From: Comamonas sp. SCN 67-35
GTDB taxonomy: Bacteria > Pseudomonadota > Gammaproteobacteria > Burkholderiales > Burkholderiaceae_C
NCBI GenBank assembly: GCA_001725255.1
Contig: MEFV01000012.1
Coordinates: 1-64,000, forward strand
Length of the DNA: 64,000 nucleotides
Direction of reading: 5' to 3'
Shown here: positions 1-7,237 of the stretch, piece by piece
Layout: every line of letters starts with the position of its first letter
Position numbering within the stretch: the stretch's first letter is position 1
Program-made: the position numbers and the translations under genes
The notes under the pieces: model-generated
Told to the model about the DNA's origin: nothing
The model's input: the letters and a program-made list of their open reading frames with translations, nothing else
Databases searched by the model: none

Positions 1-86
1 AAGTCCTGAGTGAGTTCCTGCGGATCTGCAACGACGGGGCTCTGTGCGCCCGTCAGGCTGCAGATGGTCGGCTGAAATTGAATAAA

Positions 87-1256
87 TCAGGGGCGACGAA
101 TGATCTCAATGCCCGGGTTGGCCGCATCCACGCCCCGAAAGCCCAGATCCACCGTCACCTGCCTGGGCCTTGCTCCCGTGTCCTCGGTCAGGATCGTCAC
201 CTGCTCGAGCTGCTCGGCCAGGGTGTGGCCGTCATAGGGGTTGCCGGGGAAGCTGCGCGCGCCCACCATCAGGCCCTGCTTGTGGGTGACGGCCACGCTG
301 ACCTTCACGCCGAACTCGTAGGGCTTGCGGGCCTTGCCCTTGCCGATGCATTCAACCTCCGGGGCATGCAGGGCGTACAGCTTGTTCTTGTCCTTGGGGC
401 GCTGGCTGCGGATGCGCTCGGCGCGCTCGATCAGCATGCGCAGGTGGTTCAACGTCAGAGCCGAGGCCTGGCTGGCCTGTTCCATCTTGCGTCCCACCTC
501 GCGCAGCACGATCCCCAGGATTGTGCGTTGGCGTTTGACGATCTTGCGCAGACGCTTGAACTGCCTGGCGTGGGCGTAGCCGCTGGCCTTGCGCCGCAGC
601 ATCTTGCCTTCCTTGATGAAGGTCTGCTTCAGGACAATGCCCGCGCGCTTGGCAGCAAGCACCACCTGGTGGCGGGCGATCTCCAGCAGGCGCGAATCCA
701 CTGGGTACGCGATGGCCTTCTCCTGCACCGTGGTGTCCACGATCAGCCGCTCAAGCTCGGCTGGCTTGATGGCCTTCTCCTGCACCGCCGTGTCGATGGT
801 GGCGTTGAGCAATTCTTCCACCCCGGCTTCACCGATGGCTGTGCGAAAGCGTCCGATCTGCGTGGCGTCGCAGGGCAGGCGTGGCTCGTAGAAGCTCATG
901 CCGCTGAAGTGTTGCCAGACCACGTTCTCGGCCCAGCGCTCCACCAATTCCTCGTCGCTGAGCTTGAAAGCGTGCTTCAGATACAGCAGGCTGGCCATCA
1001 GGCGAATCGGCAGACGGGGGCGGCCGGCGGCGGCAACGCCGGCGCCAGCCACCTGCACGGATGGGCCGAACAGATCGTCTTGCGCGATGGCGCGGCCCTC
1101 ACGCACCTGGCGGGCAAAGTGCGGGGCCAGAGCCGCCTCGATCTGAGTCCAGGGCAGCCGGCTGGCCAGCACCGCCAGTGGGTGGCGCAGATCGATCATC
1201 TCGGCCAGCGGCTGGCGGAACAAATCGGCGTTCTGAGCCGGATCGGACATCGGCAA
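87..1256 (-). pseudogene. IS5-family transposase, C-terminally truncated
   Basis: The 389-residue product has the DUF772-type N-terminal domain typical of IS5-group transposases (about residues 40-140, including LMASLLYLKHAFKLSDEELV). It also has two acidic DDE-type sites, IVDTTVQEKAI in mid-protein and VTVDLGFRGVD near the end. IS5 relatives normally continue for another 70-80 residues after this point and carry the third catalytic residue (E) there. Here a TGA at 87-89 follows IEIIRRP directly, so the glutamate is missing and the enzyme should be inactive. The sequence beyond (1-86) is not recognisable transposase. GTCGGC occurs at 68-73 and its complement at 1363-1368, which could be remnants of terminal repeats, but I cannot confirm the element ends. 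It marks the left edge of a toxin-antitoxin-rich accessory region. Confidence 0.8.
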
Positions 1257-1399
1257 AACTCCCAGAAATCAGATTCTGATCAGGTGATTCTCGGGGGATT
1301 GGGATCTGTGCGATACCGGCACAAACCCAGTGTTCATGCAGCTTGGTGGGGATTTGCAGGGCCGACTACGGAGAGCCCCCCCATGCTCAGTCCCCCACA

Positions 1400-1789
1400 T
1401 CACTGATAAACCCAATTTTCTATTTTCAAGCCATGTGGTGAATATATTCTGAAATCATTCTCGTTGTTGGTGACCAGGGTTGCTCCGATGGTGATGGCAT
1501 GTGCGGCAATCATTCTGTCCAGATTTGCTTTTCTATTCGGTAAAAATTCTGTCAACATCCCGTACATGCTTCCCTGCTCAATGTAAAACGGTAACACATC
1601 CAGAATGGACAAGAGCACATTTACCACTTCGGAGCTGTCTTTTTTAATTCCACAACACAACTCGGCCCAGGTGATGGAGCTGATGACTATTTCACCCTTT
1701 CTGAATTGGTTGAATTTTTCCACGATTTCAGGGGGATATTTCCTGATCAAATAAATGCAGATATTTGTGTCCAGCATGTATCTCGTCAT
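1400..1789 (-). CDS. vapC: VapC-type PIN-domain toxin (endoribonuclease)
   Basis: A 129-residue PIN-domain protein. Acidic active-site residues are in the expected places: D7 in YMLDTN, E43 in ITWAEL, D91 in NLDRMIAAHA, and D112 in the terminal TNNENDF motif. This pattern matches VapC toxins that cleave initiator tRNA-fMet or other structured RNA; the exact target cannot be read from sequence. Its ATG overlaps the vapB stop by four bases (ATGA), the usual translational coupling in vapBC operons. The gene is clearly richer in A/T than the surrounding DNA, which supports horizontal acquisition. It lies directly upstream of the broken IS5 transposase. Confidence 0.92.
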   Translation of the reverse strand: MTRYMLDTNICIYLIRKYPPEIVEKFNQFRKGEIVISSITWAELCCGIKKDSSEVVNVLLSILDVLPFYIEQGSMYGMLTEFLPNRKANLDRMIAAHAITIGATLVTNNENDFRIYSPHGLKIENWVYQ

Positions 1790-2046
1790 GACCAGTCTCT
1801 TTCCGTTTCTTCAAATTCTGGACGGCCACCAATGAAATGATCATTCAAGGCGTGGAGTAGCCTTGGAATATCTCCAAGGCGCTTTTCCTTGGGCTCGACA
1901 ATGATCCTGTCCCCTTCGCGGATGACCACCAGCTCGGTCCTCGGCGGGAAGGCCATGCTCGTAGGAATGCGCACGGCTGGCGAGTTGCCTGCCATGAACT
2001 GGCGAGTGATGAATGTTTGCGTGTGATCGGTGGCGGTGCGAGACAT
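1786..2046 (-). CDS. vapB: VapB-type antitoxin (AbrB/SpoVT fold)
   Basis: An 86-residue protein with the AbrB-like swapped-hairpin pattern: a short beta segment (FITRQFMAGNSPAVRIP), then TELVVIREGDRIIVEPK. The C-terminal tail (about residues 60-86) would wrap around the toxin. It precedes vapC and overlaps it by four bases. The ATG at 2046 has a good ribosome-binding site, AAGGAG, six bases upstream. The leader GGAGCGCATCATG is also found in front of the RHH antitoxin at 12620. A promoter candidate lies at 2068-2096. AbrB-type antitoxins usually repress their own operon together with the toxin. Confidence 0.88.
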   Translation of the reverse strand: MSRTATDHTQTFITRQFMAGNSPAVRIPTSMAFPPRTELVVIREGDRIIVEPKEKRLGDIPRLLHALNDHFIGGRPEFEETERDWS

Positions 2047-2067
2047 GATGCGCTCCTTGGTTGCAAC

Positions 2068-2096
2068 ACGTTATCACTAAAAAGAAAGGACTGCAA
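2068..2096 (-). promoter_or_regulatory. Candidate vapBC promoter
   Basis: Read on the minus strand there is TTGCAG (2096-2091), a 17-base AT-rich spacer, then TAACGT (2073-2068). This lies 22 bases before the vapB start and is followed by a good Shine-Dalgarno sequence. Spacing is ideal for a sigma-70 promoter, although each hexamer differs from consensus. No start-site data are available. Confidence 0.45.
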
Positions 2097-2162
2097 GAAC
2101 TGAGCGAGCGAGCGCCACTTTGGCCGACAAGCAAACGCCAAGGCCGTTGCCCCAACCGCACA

Positions 2163-2498
2163 TCAGTTCAACACGGCCAAGGCGGCTTCCGGGGCCTTGT
2201 CGAGTATCTTGAGCAGCGCCTGGGCGGCGCCGCTTGGACTGCGCTTGCCTTGTTCCCAGTTGCGTACTGTCTCCAGAGGGACGTTGATGCGCCGCGAGAA
2301 TTCAGCCTGGCTCAAGCCGAGTCGGCTTCGGACGCGCCGTGCGTAGTGGGCGGCATCCTGCATGGCCTGTGCTTCGTCTTCGGCCATGTGCCGGGCGATG
2401 TCCTCTTCGGTGGTGGCATCGACGCGTGTTTCATCGATGCGCCCGAGCGTTTTGAAAGCGGGGTTGGCCGGATCAAGCTTGATGCGTACTGTTTTCAT
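2163..2498 (-). CDS. XRE-family HTH antitoxin paired with BrnT
   Basis: The ATG at 2498 gives 111 residues. It is preferred over longer in-frame starts because it has a GGGAG site about ten bases upstream and begins with MKTVRIKLDP. Residues 1-50 form a BrnA-like extension with acidic stretches (DATTEEDIARHMAEDEAQAM). Residues 55-100 form a lambda-repressor-type helix-turn-helix (SRLGLSQAEFSRRINVPLET, then VRNWEQGKRSP). It begins 26 bases inside the end of the upstream BrnT gene, so the pair is co-transcribed and probably translationally coupled. The classic BrnT partner is BrnA, with a ribbon-helix-helix-like C-terminus; an XRE/HigA-type partner is a variant arrangement. Its role as antitoxin and autorepressor is inferred from position and domain. 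Confidence 0.82.
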   Translation of the reverse strand: MKTVRIKLDPANPAFKTLGRIDETRVDATTEEDIARHMAEDEAQAMQDAAHYARRVRSRLGLSQAEFSRRINVPLETVRNWEQGKRSPSGAAQALLKILDKAPEAALAVLN

Positions 2499-2754
2499 GG
2501 CGTCTGATCTCCCGAAGGTCGGCCTTGCGGGCCGAAATGATGCGAATGGCACTGTGGCGCAGCGTGTAAACGATCACATACAAGCGCCCATCGACACGGC
2601 CAAGCAGTTGGTAGCGCTCTTCCCCATAGTCTCGACGCGCGTCAGCTTGGACGACGCGATTGGGATCGAAGAAGGCTTTGATCGCATAGGCGAAGTCAAA
2701 GCCCCGCCGATCGAAGCACGCCTCGCTCTTGGCATCATCCCATTCGAACTCCAT
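2473..2754 (-). CDS. brnT: BrnT-family toxin (RelE-like ribonuclease fold)
   Basis: A 93-residue DUF497/BrnT protein. The family hallmarks are visible: MEFEWDDAKSEACFDRRGFDF at the N-terminus, then DYGEERYQLLGRVDGRLYVIVYTLR, then IRIISARKADLREIRRHE at the C-terminus. BrnT toxins of Brucella type inhibit translation by cleaving RNA; catalytic detail is not inferred here. The ATG at 2754 has no recognisable Shine-Dalgarno sequence, and a promoter candidate lies so close that the transcript may begin at the start codon. The toxin comes first and the antitoxin second, as in brnTA. It diverges from hipBA. Confidence 0.9.
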   Translation of the reverse strand: MEFEWDDAKSEACFDRRGFDFAYAIKAFFDPNRVVQADARRDYGEERYQLLGRVDGRLYVIVYTLRHSAIRIISARKADLREIRRHENSTHQA

Positions 2755-2788
2755 GGACGAATGTAGTTCTCTGGCCTAGTTTTCACAA
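2754..2788 (-). promoter_or_regulatory. Candidate brnT promoter, apparently leaderless
   Basis: On the minus strand TTGTGA (2788-2783), a 17-base spacer, and TACATT (2765-2760) form a good sigma-70-like pair. Only five bases separate the -10 hexamer from the A of the brnT ATG (2754), so the expected transcription start falls on the start codon. The absence of a Shine-Dalgarno sequence agrees with this. Confidence 0.4.
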
Positions 2789-2928
2789 GAGGGAAGCAAA
2801 GCCAGTGGCTGCGGCACTGTTTGCCCTGGCCAGTTTTGGTATGGCCGTCCGGCTTTTCACTGACCCGCCGAGGCCTCTTGCCGATCAAGTCTGAATTTGA
2901 TTTTCCAGTGATCGACAGCGTGAAAAAC

Positions 2929-2984
2929 GTCTTTAATAAAAGACAATAATTGACATATTTTAGATTTCGTCTTAAATTAAAGAC
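2929..2984 (+). promoter_or_regulatory. hipBA promoter with two GTCTT-N6-AAGAC operators
   Basis: Two 16-bp dyads, GTCTTTAATAAAAGAC (2929-2944) and GTCTTAAATTAAAGAC (2969-2984), share the half-sites GTCTT and AAGAC. Their left ends are 40 bp apart. A perfect TTGACA (2950-2955) lies between them. After a 17-base spacer, TAAATT (2973-2978) lies inside the second dyad, which abuts the hipB ATG at 2985. Repressor bound there would block RNA polymerase directly. The predicted transcription start coincides with the ATG and there is no Shine-Dalgarno sequence, so the mRNA looks leaderless. E. coli HipB also binds dyads in its own promoter; the half-sites here differ. Confidence 0.7.
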
Positions 2985-3272
2985 ATGCCTGAATTGCCTT
3001 CACCGCCTGTCAGATCTCTCGGTGACCTTGGTCAGACGGTTCGTCGCCTGCGCCAACGCGATGGCCTGCGCGCGGTGCGGATTGCAGAGCAGTCGGGCCG
3101 CAGCCGCGACCTTCTGCATCGCCTCGAATCTGGCCGCGATGTGACCACAAGTGCGCTGCTCGACATCCTCCAGGCCATGGGCTGCGTGCTGCGCATCGAA
3201 AAGGCCGGCCTGCCCACGCTTCAGGAGATGCGCCAGCGCTTTGCGGCTGATGATGACGGCGCGCCGGACTGA
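2985..3272 (+). CDS. hipB: HipB-like antitoxin / operon repressor
   Basis: A 95-residue HTH protein. Residues 13-70 form the helix-turn-helix (LGQTVRRLRQRDGLRAVRIA, then EQSGRSRDLLHRLESGRDVT), followed by LDILQAMGCVLRI, a HipB-type dimerisation strand. It ends six bases before hipA, the standard hipBA order. It probably binds the two GTCTT-N6-AAGAC dyads at its own promoter and neutralises the kinase. The start codon directly follows the second operator without any Shine-Dalgarno sequence, which suggests leaderless translation. Confidence 0.9.
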   Translation: MPELPSPPVRSLGDLGQTVRRLRQRDGLRAVRIAEQSGRSRDLLHRLESGRDVTTSALLDILQAMGCVLRIEKAGLPTLQEMRQRFAADDDGAPD

Positions 3273-3278
3273 TGCGCC

Positions 3279-4535
3279 ATGAGCGAACCCGCCATGCCGC
3301 CCTCCTCCATCCCCGAACGCATCCGCCTGCTGGATGTCGACGTGGCTGCGGCGCCTTCCGGCCAGTTGCTGCAGCAATCCGGTTACGAGTACCGCTACCT
3401 GCGCCCTGACGATGAGCAGCCGTCCGTGGGTCTGCTGATGCCAGCTTCGCAACTGACGTGGCGGGACGGCGACCTGTTTCCGGTGATGGACCAGAACCTG
3501 CCCGAAGGAGACTTGTTCAACCGCCTGCGCCAGCAGTTCCCCAAACAGGCCATGACGGCCATGCGCCTGCTGGCCATGATCGGCCGCAACGGCATTGGCC
3601 GTCTGGCTTACCGCTTGCCAGGCCATGGCGAGCCGCCTGTACCGCGCACGCTGGCGCGCGACGAACTGCTCAAACTGAACTACACCGAAGCGGTATTCGA
3701 CCAGTTCGTCAACGCCTACCTTTCCACCGGCATTGGCGTGGCAGGCATGCAACCCAAGATCATGGTGCCCGACCGGGTCAGCATCCCCATCCCGACCCTG
3801 ATCGTGAAAACCGCAAGCGCCAGTTACCCTGGCCTGGCCGCCAACGAATACCTGTGCATGACCGCCGCCGCCCGCGCCGGCATCGATACCGCCCGCGTGG
3901 ACCTGAGCCACGACGGCCAGATGCTGCTTGTGGACCGATTCGACGTGGCAGCGGATGGCTCGCGGCTGGGCTTCGAGGACGTGGCCTCGCTCATGGGCCT
4001 GCGCGTACGCGACACCTTGTCGGAGCGCAAATACCACGGCAGCTACGAAAGCGTGGCCAGCCTGCTGGGCATGGTCACGGGCAGGAAAGGCGAGCTGGGG
4101 CGCTTCTTCGAGCAACTGGCGTTCTCGGTCATGGTGGGCAATGGCGATGCCCACCTGAAGAATTTTGGCGTGCTCTACCAGGGGCGCGCGGAGCACATCC
4201 GGCTGGCGCCGATGTTCGACGTGGTCAGCACCCGCATCTACCGCTATCAGCGATCGCCCAATGGCCCCGAGCTGGAAGACAACACCCTCGCCCTGCCTCT
4301 GTGGGCAGGCAAGAAGCAGCAGTCAAAAAGCTACCCGCTGCCCAGCGAGCTGGCCCGCTTTGGTCGGGAAGTGTGTGGAGTAAAGAAACCTGCCGATGTG
4401 TTCCAGCGCATCGCGGACGGCCTGCGCGACACATGGGCCGCCGCCCGGACCGATGAGCGCATCCCCCACGGGCTGATTGACCGCATGCGGCCGGTGTGGG
4501 AATCGGGCATGGCATTTGCCGCTGGCCGGGGCTGA
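3279..4535 (+). CDS. hipA: HipA-like serine/threonine kinase toxin
   Basis: The 418-residue protein shows the HipA layout. There is an N-terminal beta domain (residues 15-110), a GMQPKIM loop (157-163, the equivalent of SGVQPK), the ATP lysine in TLIVKTAS (K177), the catalytic loop NGDAHLKNFG with D290, and the metal-binding aspartate in LAPMFDVVS (D314). E. coli HipA phosphorylates glutamyl-tRNA synthetase, which triggers the stringent response and persistence. The substrate here is unknown. All catalytic residues are present, so the toxin appears functional. It is co-transcribed with hipB and lies at the right edge of the toxin-antitoxin island. Confidence 0.92.
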   Translation: MSEPAMPPSSIPERIRLLDVDVAAAPSGQLLQQSGYEYRYLRPDDEQPSVGLLMPASQLTWRDGDLFPVMDQNLPEGDLFNRLRQQFPKQAMTAMRLLAMIGRNGIGRLAYRLPGHGEPPVPRTLARDELLKLNYTEAVFDQFVNAYLSTGIGVAGMQPKIMVPDRVSIPIPTLIVKTASASYPGLAANEYLCMTAAARAGIDTARVDLSHDGQMLLVDRFDVAADGSRLGFEDVASLMGLRVRDTLSERKYHGSYESVASLLGMVTGRKGELGRFFEQLAFSVMVGNGDAHLKNFGVLYQGRAEHIRLAPMFDVVSTRIYRYQRSPNGPELEDNTLALPLWAGKKQQSKSYPLPSELARFGREVCGVKKPADVFQRIADGLRDTWAAARTDERIPHGLIDRMRPVWESGMAFAAGRG

Positions 4536-4734
4536 GTGGAGTTCTGCGCATCACCCCGACCGTACGAAGTGACGGTGACCGGGCGTGCGGTCAGATGGCG
4601 AGAGATTTCATCAGCCAGCTCAAATCCATTGCGTTTCGCCATATTGAATGGCACTTTTCATGCGTCCGCTCTCAGTACCATCGATGGCACCGTGCGTCAT
4701 GCACCCCGTTTTCGCCGTCGGCAAGGAGCGCCCC

Positions 4735-6369
4735 ATGAAAATCAACGAAGCCGTGGCCCGCACGCTGCGCGAGCTGGGCGTGCAGACGCTGTTCGGCCTG
4801 ATCGGAGACGCCAACCTCTTCGTCGTCGATGCCTATATCAAGGCGGGTGGCCGCTACATCGGCGCGGCCAACGAGATGGGCGCGGTGCTGATGGCGCTGG
4901 GCCATGCGTCGGTGACGGGGCAGATCGGCGTGGCCACCGTCACCTGCGGGCCGGGGCTCACCAACACGATGACGGCGCTGATTGAGGGGGTGAAGGCGCG
5001 CACCTCGCTGGTGCTCATCACCGGGGATGCGCCCTCGTCGCAGAAGTACCACTTTCAGAAGGCCAACCATCAGGAGCTGGTGGTGGCCACGGGTGCCGGG
5101 TATGAAGGCGCGAGCAGCCTGGAAAGCGTGGCCGACGATCTGGTCAACGCCTTTCGCCGCGCGGCGGTGGAGCAGCGCCCCATCGTCTTCAACATGCCGC
5201 CGCACAACTTCCAATGGCAGGACGTGGTGCCCGAGCGCCATGCGCGGCTGGTGCAACCGCATCGCGTGGGCCGCGTGGCCGACAGCGACGAGCTCGATGC
5301 CGCCATCGGCATGATCGCCACCGCCAGGCGGCCGGTGATTCTGGCCGGGCTGGGCGTGGTGAAAGGCGAGGCACGCGAGCAGGTGCTGCAGCTGGCGCGG
5401 CGGCTCGATGCGCCGCTGCTGACGACGCTGCGGGCCAAGGATCTGTTCCATGGCGACCCACTGAACCTGGGCATTCTCGGCATCTCGGCGCGCGAGGAGG
5501 CGCTGGACCCGATGGCTGTGGCCGACTGCATCGTCACCTTCGGTGCGAGCCTGAACTTCATCACCACGGCGCTGGGGACGCTGGTCAAGGACAAGCGCAT
5601 CGTCTTCGTGAACGACGACCCGCAGGAGTTCGGCAAGCACATGGTGGCCGACGCCAACGTGCTGGGCGACTGCGCCTCCACGGCAGAGCGCATGGTCTAC
5701 TGGCTGGACGAGGCGGAGATCACCCCTTCGGGCTTTGCCAGCGAGCCGCGCGTGCGCGAGGCCGCGGCCGCCGTGGCGCTGCCGCGGCCGATCAAGGCGC
5801 CTTCCACGCCCAAGGCGATGAACGTGCACGAGGTGCTGCAGGCGATCAGCCGCATGGTGACGGGCGAATACCGGCTGGTGACCGACGGCGGGCGGCACAT
5901 GGCGCATGCCTGGGACGCTTTCCATGTGAGCGAGCCGCGCCGCTTCGTGCACACCACGATGTTCGGCGCCATCGGCCTGGGCCTGCCGCACGCCATCGGC
6001 GCGGCGGCGGCCGAGCCCAGGCTGCCTACCGTGGCGGTGGTGGGCGATGGCGGCTTCATGCTTGGGGGGCTGACGGAGTTCAACACCGCCGTGCGCGAGC
6101 GCATGGACATCGTCGTGCTGCTGCTCAACGACGGCAGCTATGGCGCCGAGTACGTGCAGTTCACCGCGCGCGAGATGGATCCGTCGATCGCGCTCCTGCA
6201 CTGGCCGGACTTCGCCCCCGTGGCGCAGGCGCTGGGCGGCGTGGGGGTGACGATGAAGAGCCTGGACGACCTGGGCGCGGTGCGCGAGGCGATCGAGCGG
6301 CGCAGCGGCACGGGGCCGGTGCTGATCGACATCCGGCTCGATCCGGCGCATGTGCCGCCGTCGTTCTAG
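4735..6369 (+). CDS. ThDP-dependent enzyme, acetolactate synthase/decarboxylase-like
   Basis: The ATG at 4735 has AAGGAG six bases upstream and starts 544 residues (MKINEAVARTLRELGVQTLF), the usual N-terminus of this superfamily. The ThDP-activating glutamate is in GAANEMGAVLMALGHA. The central domain follows (VILAGLGVV), and the C-terminal ThDP-Mg motif is GDGGFMLGGLTEF through LLNDGSYG. This is a full-length, apparently active member of the acetolactate synthase/benzoylformate decarboxylase/oxalyl-CoA decarboxylase superfamily. No regulatory subunit is adjacent and the neighbours give no pathway, so the substrate is unknown. It is separated from hipA by 200 bp in which I see no gene. Confidence 0.85.
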   Translation: MKINEAVARTLRELGVQTLFGLIGDANLFVVDAYIKAGGRYIGAANEMGAVLMALGHASVTGQIGVATVTCGPGLTNTMTALIEGVKARTSLVLITGDAPSSQKYHFQKANHQELVVATGAGYEGASSLESVADDLVNAFRRAAVEQRPIVFNMPPHNFQWQDVVPERHARLVQPHRVGRVADSDELDAAIGMIATARRPVILAGLGVVKGEAREQVLQLARRLDAPLLTTLRAKDLFHGDPLNLGILGISAREEALDPMAVADCIVTFGASLNFITTALGTLVKDKRIVFVNDDPQEFGKHMVADANVLGDCASTAERMVYWLDEAEITPSGFASEPRVREAAAAVALPRPIKAPSTPKAMNVHEVLQAISRMVTGEYRLVTDGGRHMAHAWDAFHVSEPRRFVHTTMFGAIGLGLPHAIGAAAAEPRLPTVAVVGDGGFMLGGLTEFNTAVRERMDIVVLLLNDGSYGAEYVQFTAREMDPSIALLHWPDFAPVAQALGGVGVTMKSLDDLGAVREAIERRSGTGPVLIDIRLDPAHVPPSF

Positions 6370-6394
6370 CGCGAGGGACTCGTTCAGCGTTGCC

Positions 6395-6856
6395 TTAACC
6401 CAGCACCGCAATCACCTCCGGCGGCGCCTGCACCAGCTCCAGCAGCACCCCTTCGCCGCACAGCGGAAATTCTTCATTGCCGCGCGGGTGCACGAAACAC
6501 ACGTCGTAACCCGCGGCGCCCTTGCGGATGCCGCCGGGAGCGAAGCGCATGCCCTGCGCGGTGAGCCACTGCACCGCCCCGGGCAGGTCGTCGATCCACA
6601 GGCCGATGTGGTTCAGCGGCGGGATGTGCACCGCCGGCTTTTTCGCGGCATCGAGCGGTTGCATCAGGTCAACCTCGACCTTGTGCGCGCCCTGCCCCAG
6701 CGTGACGATGTCTTCGTCGACGTTCTCACGCTCGCTCTGGAAGTTGCCGGCGGGCACCAGGCCCAGCAGATCGACCCACAGGCGCGTGAGCGCTGCCTTG
6801 TCGGTGCCGCCGATGGCCACCTGCTGGATGCCCAGCACCTTGAAGGGACGTGTCAT
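6395..6856 (-). CDS. VOC/glyoxalase-fold protein, candidate methylmalonyl-CoA epimerase
   Basis: A 153-residue vicinal-oxygen-chelate protein with two beta-alpha-beta-beta-beta repeats. Its place at the end of the pcc/mutase cluster and the pattern [38 protein letters not shown] resemble methylmalonyl-CoA epimerase. In characterised epimerases the metal ligands are His, Gln, His and Glu. By eye the first two appear as Gln and Glu here, while the third (His) and fourth (Glu) are kept. It would interconvert the (2S)- and (2R)-methylmalonyl-CoA made by PccAB and used by the mutase. Another VOC reaction is possible. It is separated from the DUF167 gene by a dispersed repeat. Confidence 0.65.
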   Translation of the reverse strand: MTRPFKVLGIQQVAIGGTDKAALTRLWVDLLGLVPAGNFQSERENVDEDIVTLGQGAHKVEVDLMQPLDAAKKPAVHIPPLNHIGLWIDDLPGAVQWLTAQGMRFAPGGIRKGAAGYDVCFVHPRGNEEFPLCGEGVLLELVQAPPEVIAVLG

Positions 6857-6883
6857 TGCATCTTCCTTTCAACTCTTCGTTTG

Positions 6884-6934
6884 ATAGCTGTCAGCGATTG
6901 ATGGACAAGCGCTGGAGCCCTGTTTCATTCAAAT
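6884..6934 (+). repeat. Dispersed hairpin repeat, copy B
   Basis: The copy reads ATAGCTGTCAGCGATTG, ATGG, ACAAGCGCTGGAGCCC, then TTTCATTCAAAT. The AGCG-TTG and CAAGCGCT arms can pair. It lies between the VOC gene and the DUF167 gene, and its right end supplies the last codons and the TGA (6927-6925) of the latter. Confidence 0.7.
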
Positions 6935-7227
6935 GATTCAGATCCGTTCATCCACCGCGCCACCTGCTGGCGCGCCTGCTCCAGCGCCTGCACGGTGTCG
7001 AACTGCACCGCCAGCCGCTTGACGCGGCTGTTGGCGCCACGCACCAGTTCGACACGGCTGCGCGCCACGCCGAACACCCCGGCCGCCCAGCGCATCAGCT
7101 CGGCGTTGGCCTTGCCATCGACCGGCGGCGCGGCCAGGCGCACGCGCAGGGCGTCGCCATGCGCACCGGTGGCTTCGGTGCTGCGCGCGCCGGGCACCGC
7201 GTGGATGGCGATGGTGAGCGTGGGCAG
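6925..7227 (-). CDS. DUF167/YggU family protein
   Basis: A conserved small protein of about 100 residues. The core AIHAVPGARSTEATGAHGDA, LRVRLAAPPVDGKANAELMRWAA and VELVRGANSRVKRLAV is the DUF167 signature. Its biochemical role is not established. I place the start at a CTG (7227-7225), because homology begins at LPTLTIAIHAVPG and an AGGAG sequence overlapping the pccA stop codon lies seven bases upstream. No ATG or GTG fits as well. This would make it translationally coupled to pccA. The C-terminus (SESFE) is encoded by a dispersed repeat. Confidence 0.78.
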   Translation of the reverse strand: MPTLTIAIHAVPGARSTEATGAHGDALRVRLAAPPVDGKANAELMRWAAGVFGVARSRVELVRGANSRVKRLAVQFDTVQALEQARQQVARWMNGSESFE

Positions 7228-7237
7228 CGCGCCGCTC

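Noticed and set aside
68..1368. GTCGGC/GCCGAC as terminal inverted repeats of the IS5 element
   Set aside because: Only six matching bases, and the transposase 3' end is missing, so element boundaries cannot be set.
78..1406. Long plus-strand reading frame opposite the transposase
   Set aside because: Composition is that of the antisense of a GC-rich gene (many His/Gln/Leu/Gly) and no domain is visible; the minus-strand transposase explains the region.
3000..4196. 398-codon minus-strand frame opposite hipB and hipA
   Set aside because: Antisense shadow of well-supported HipA with intact kinase motifs.
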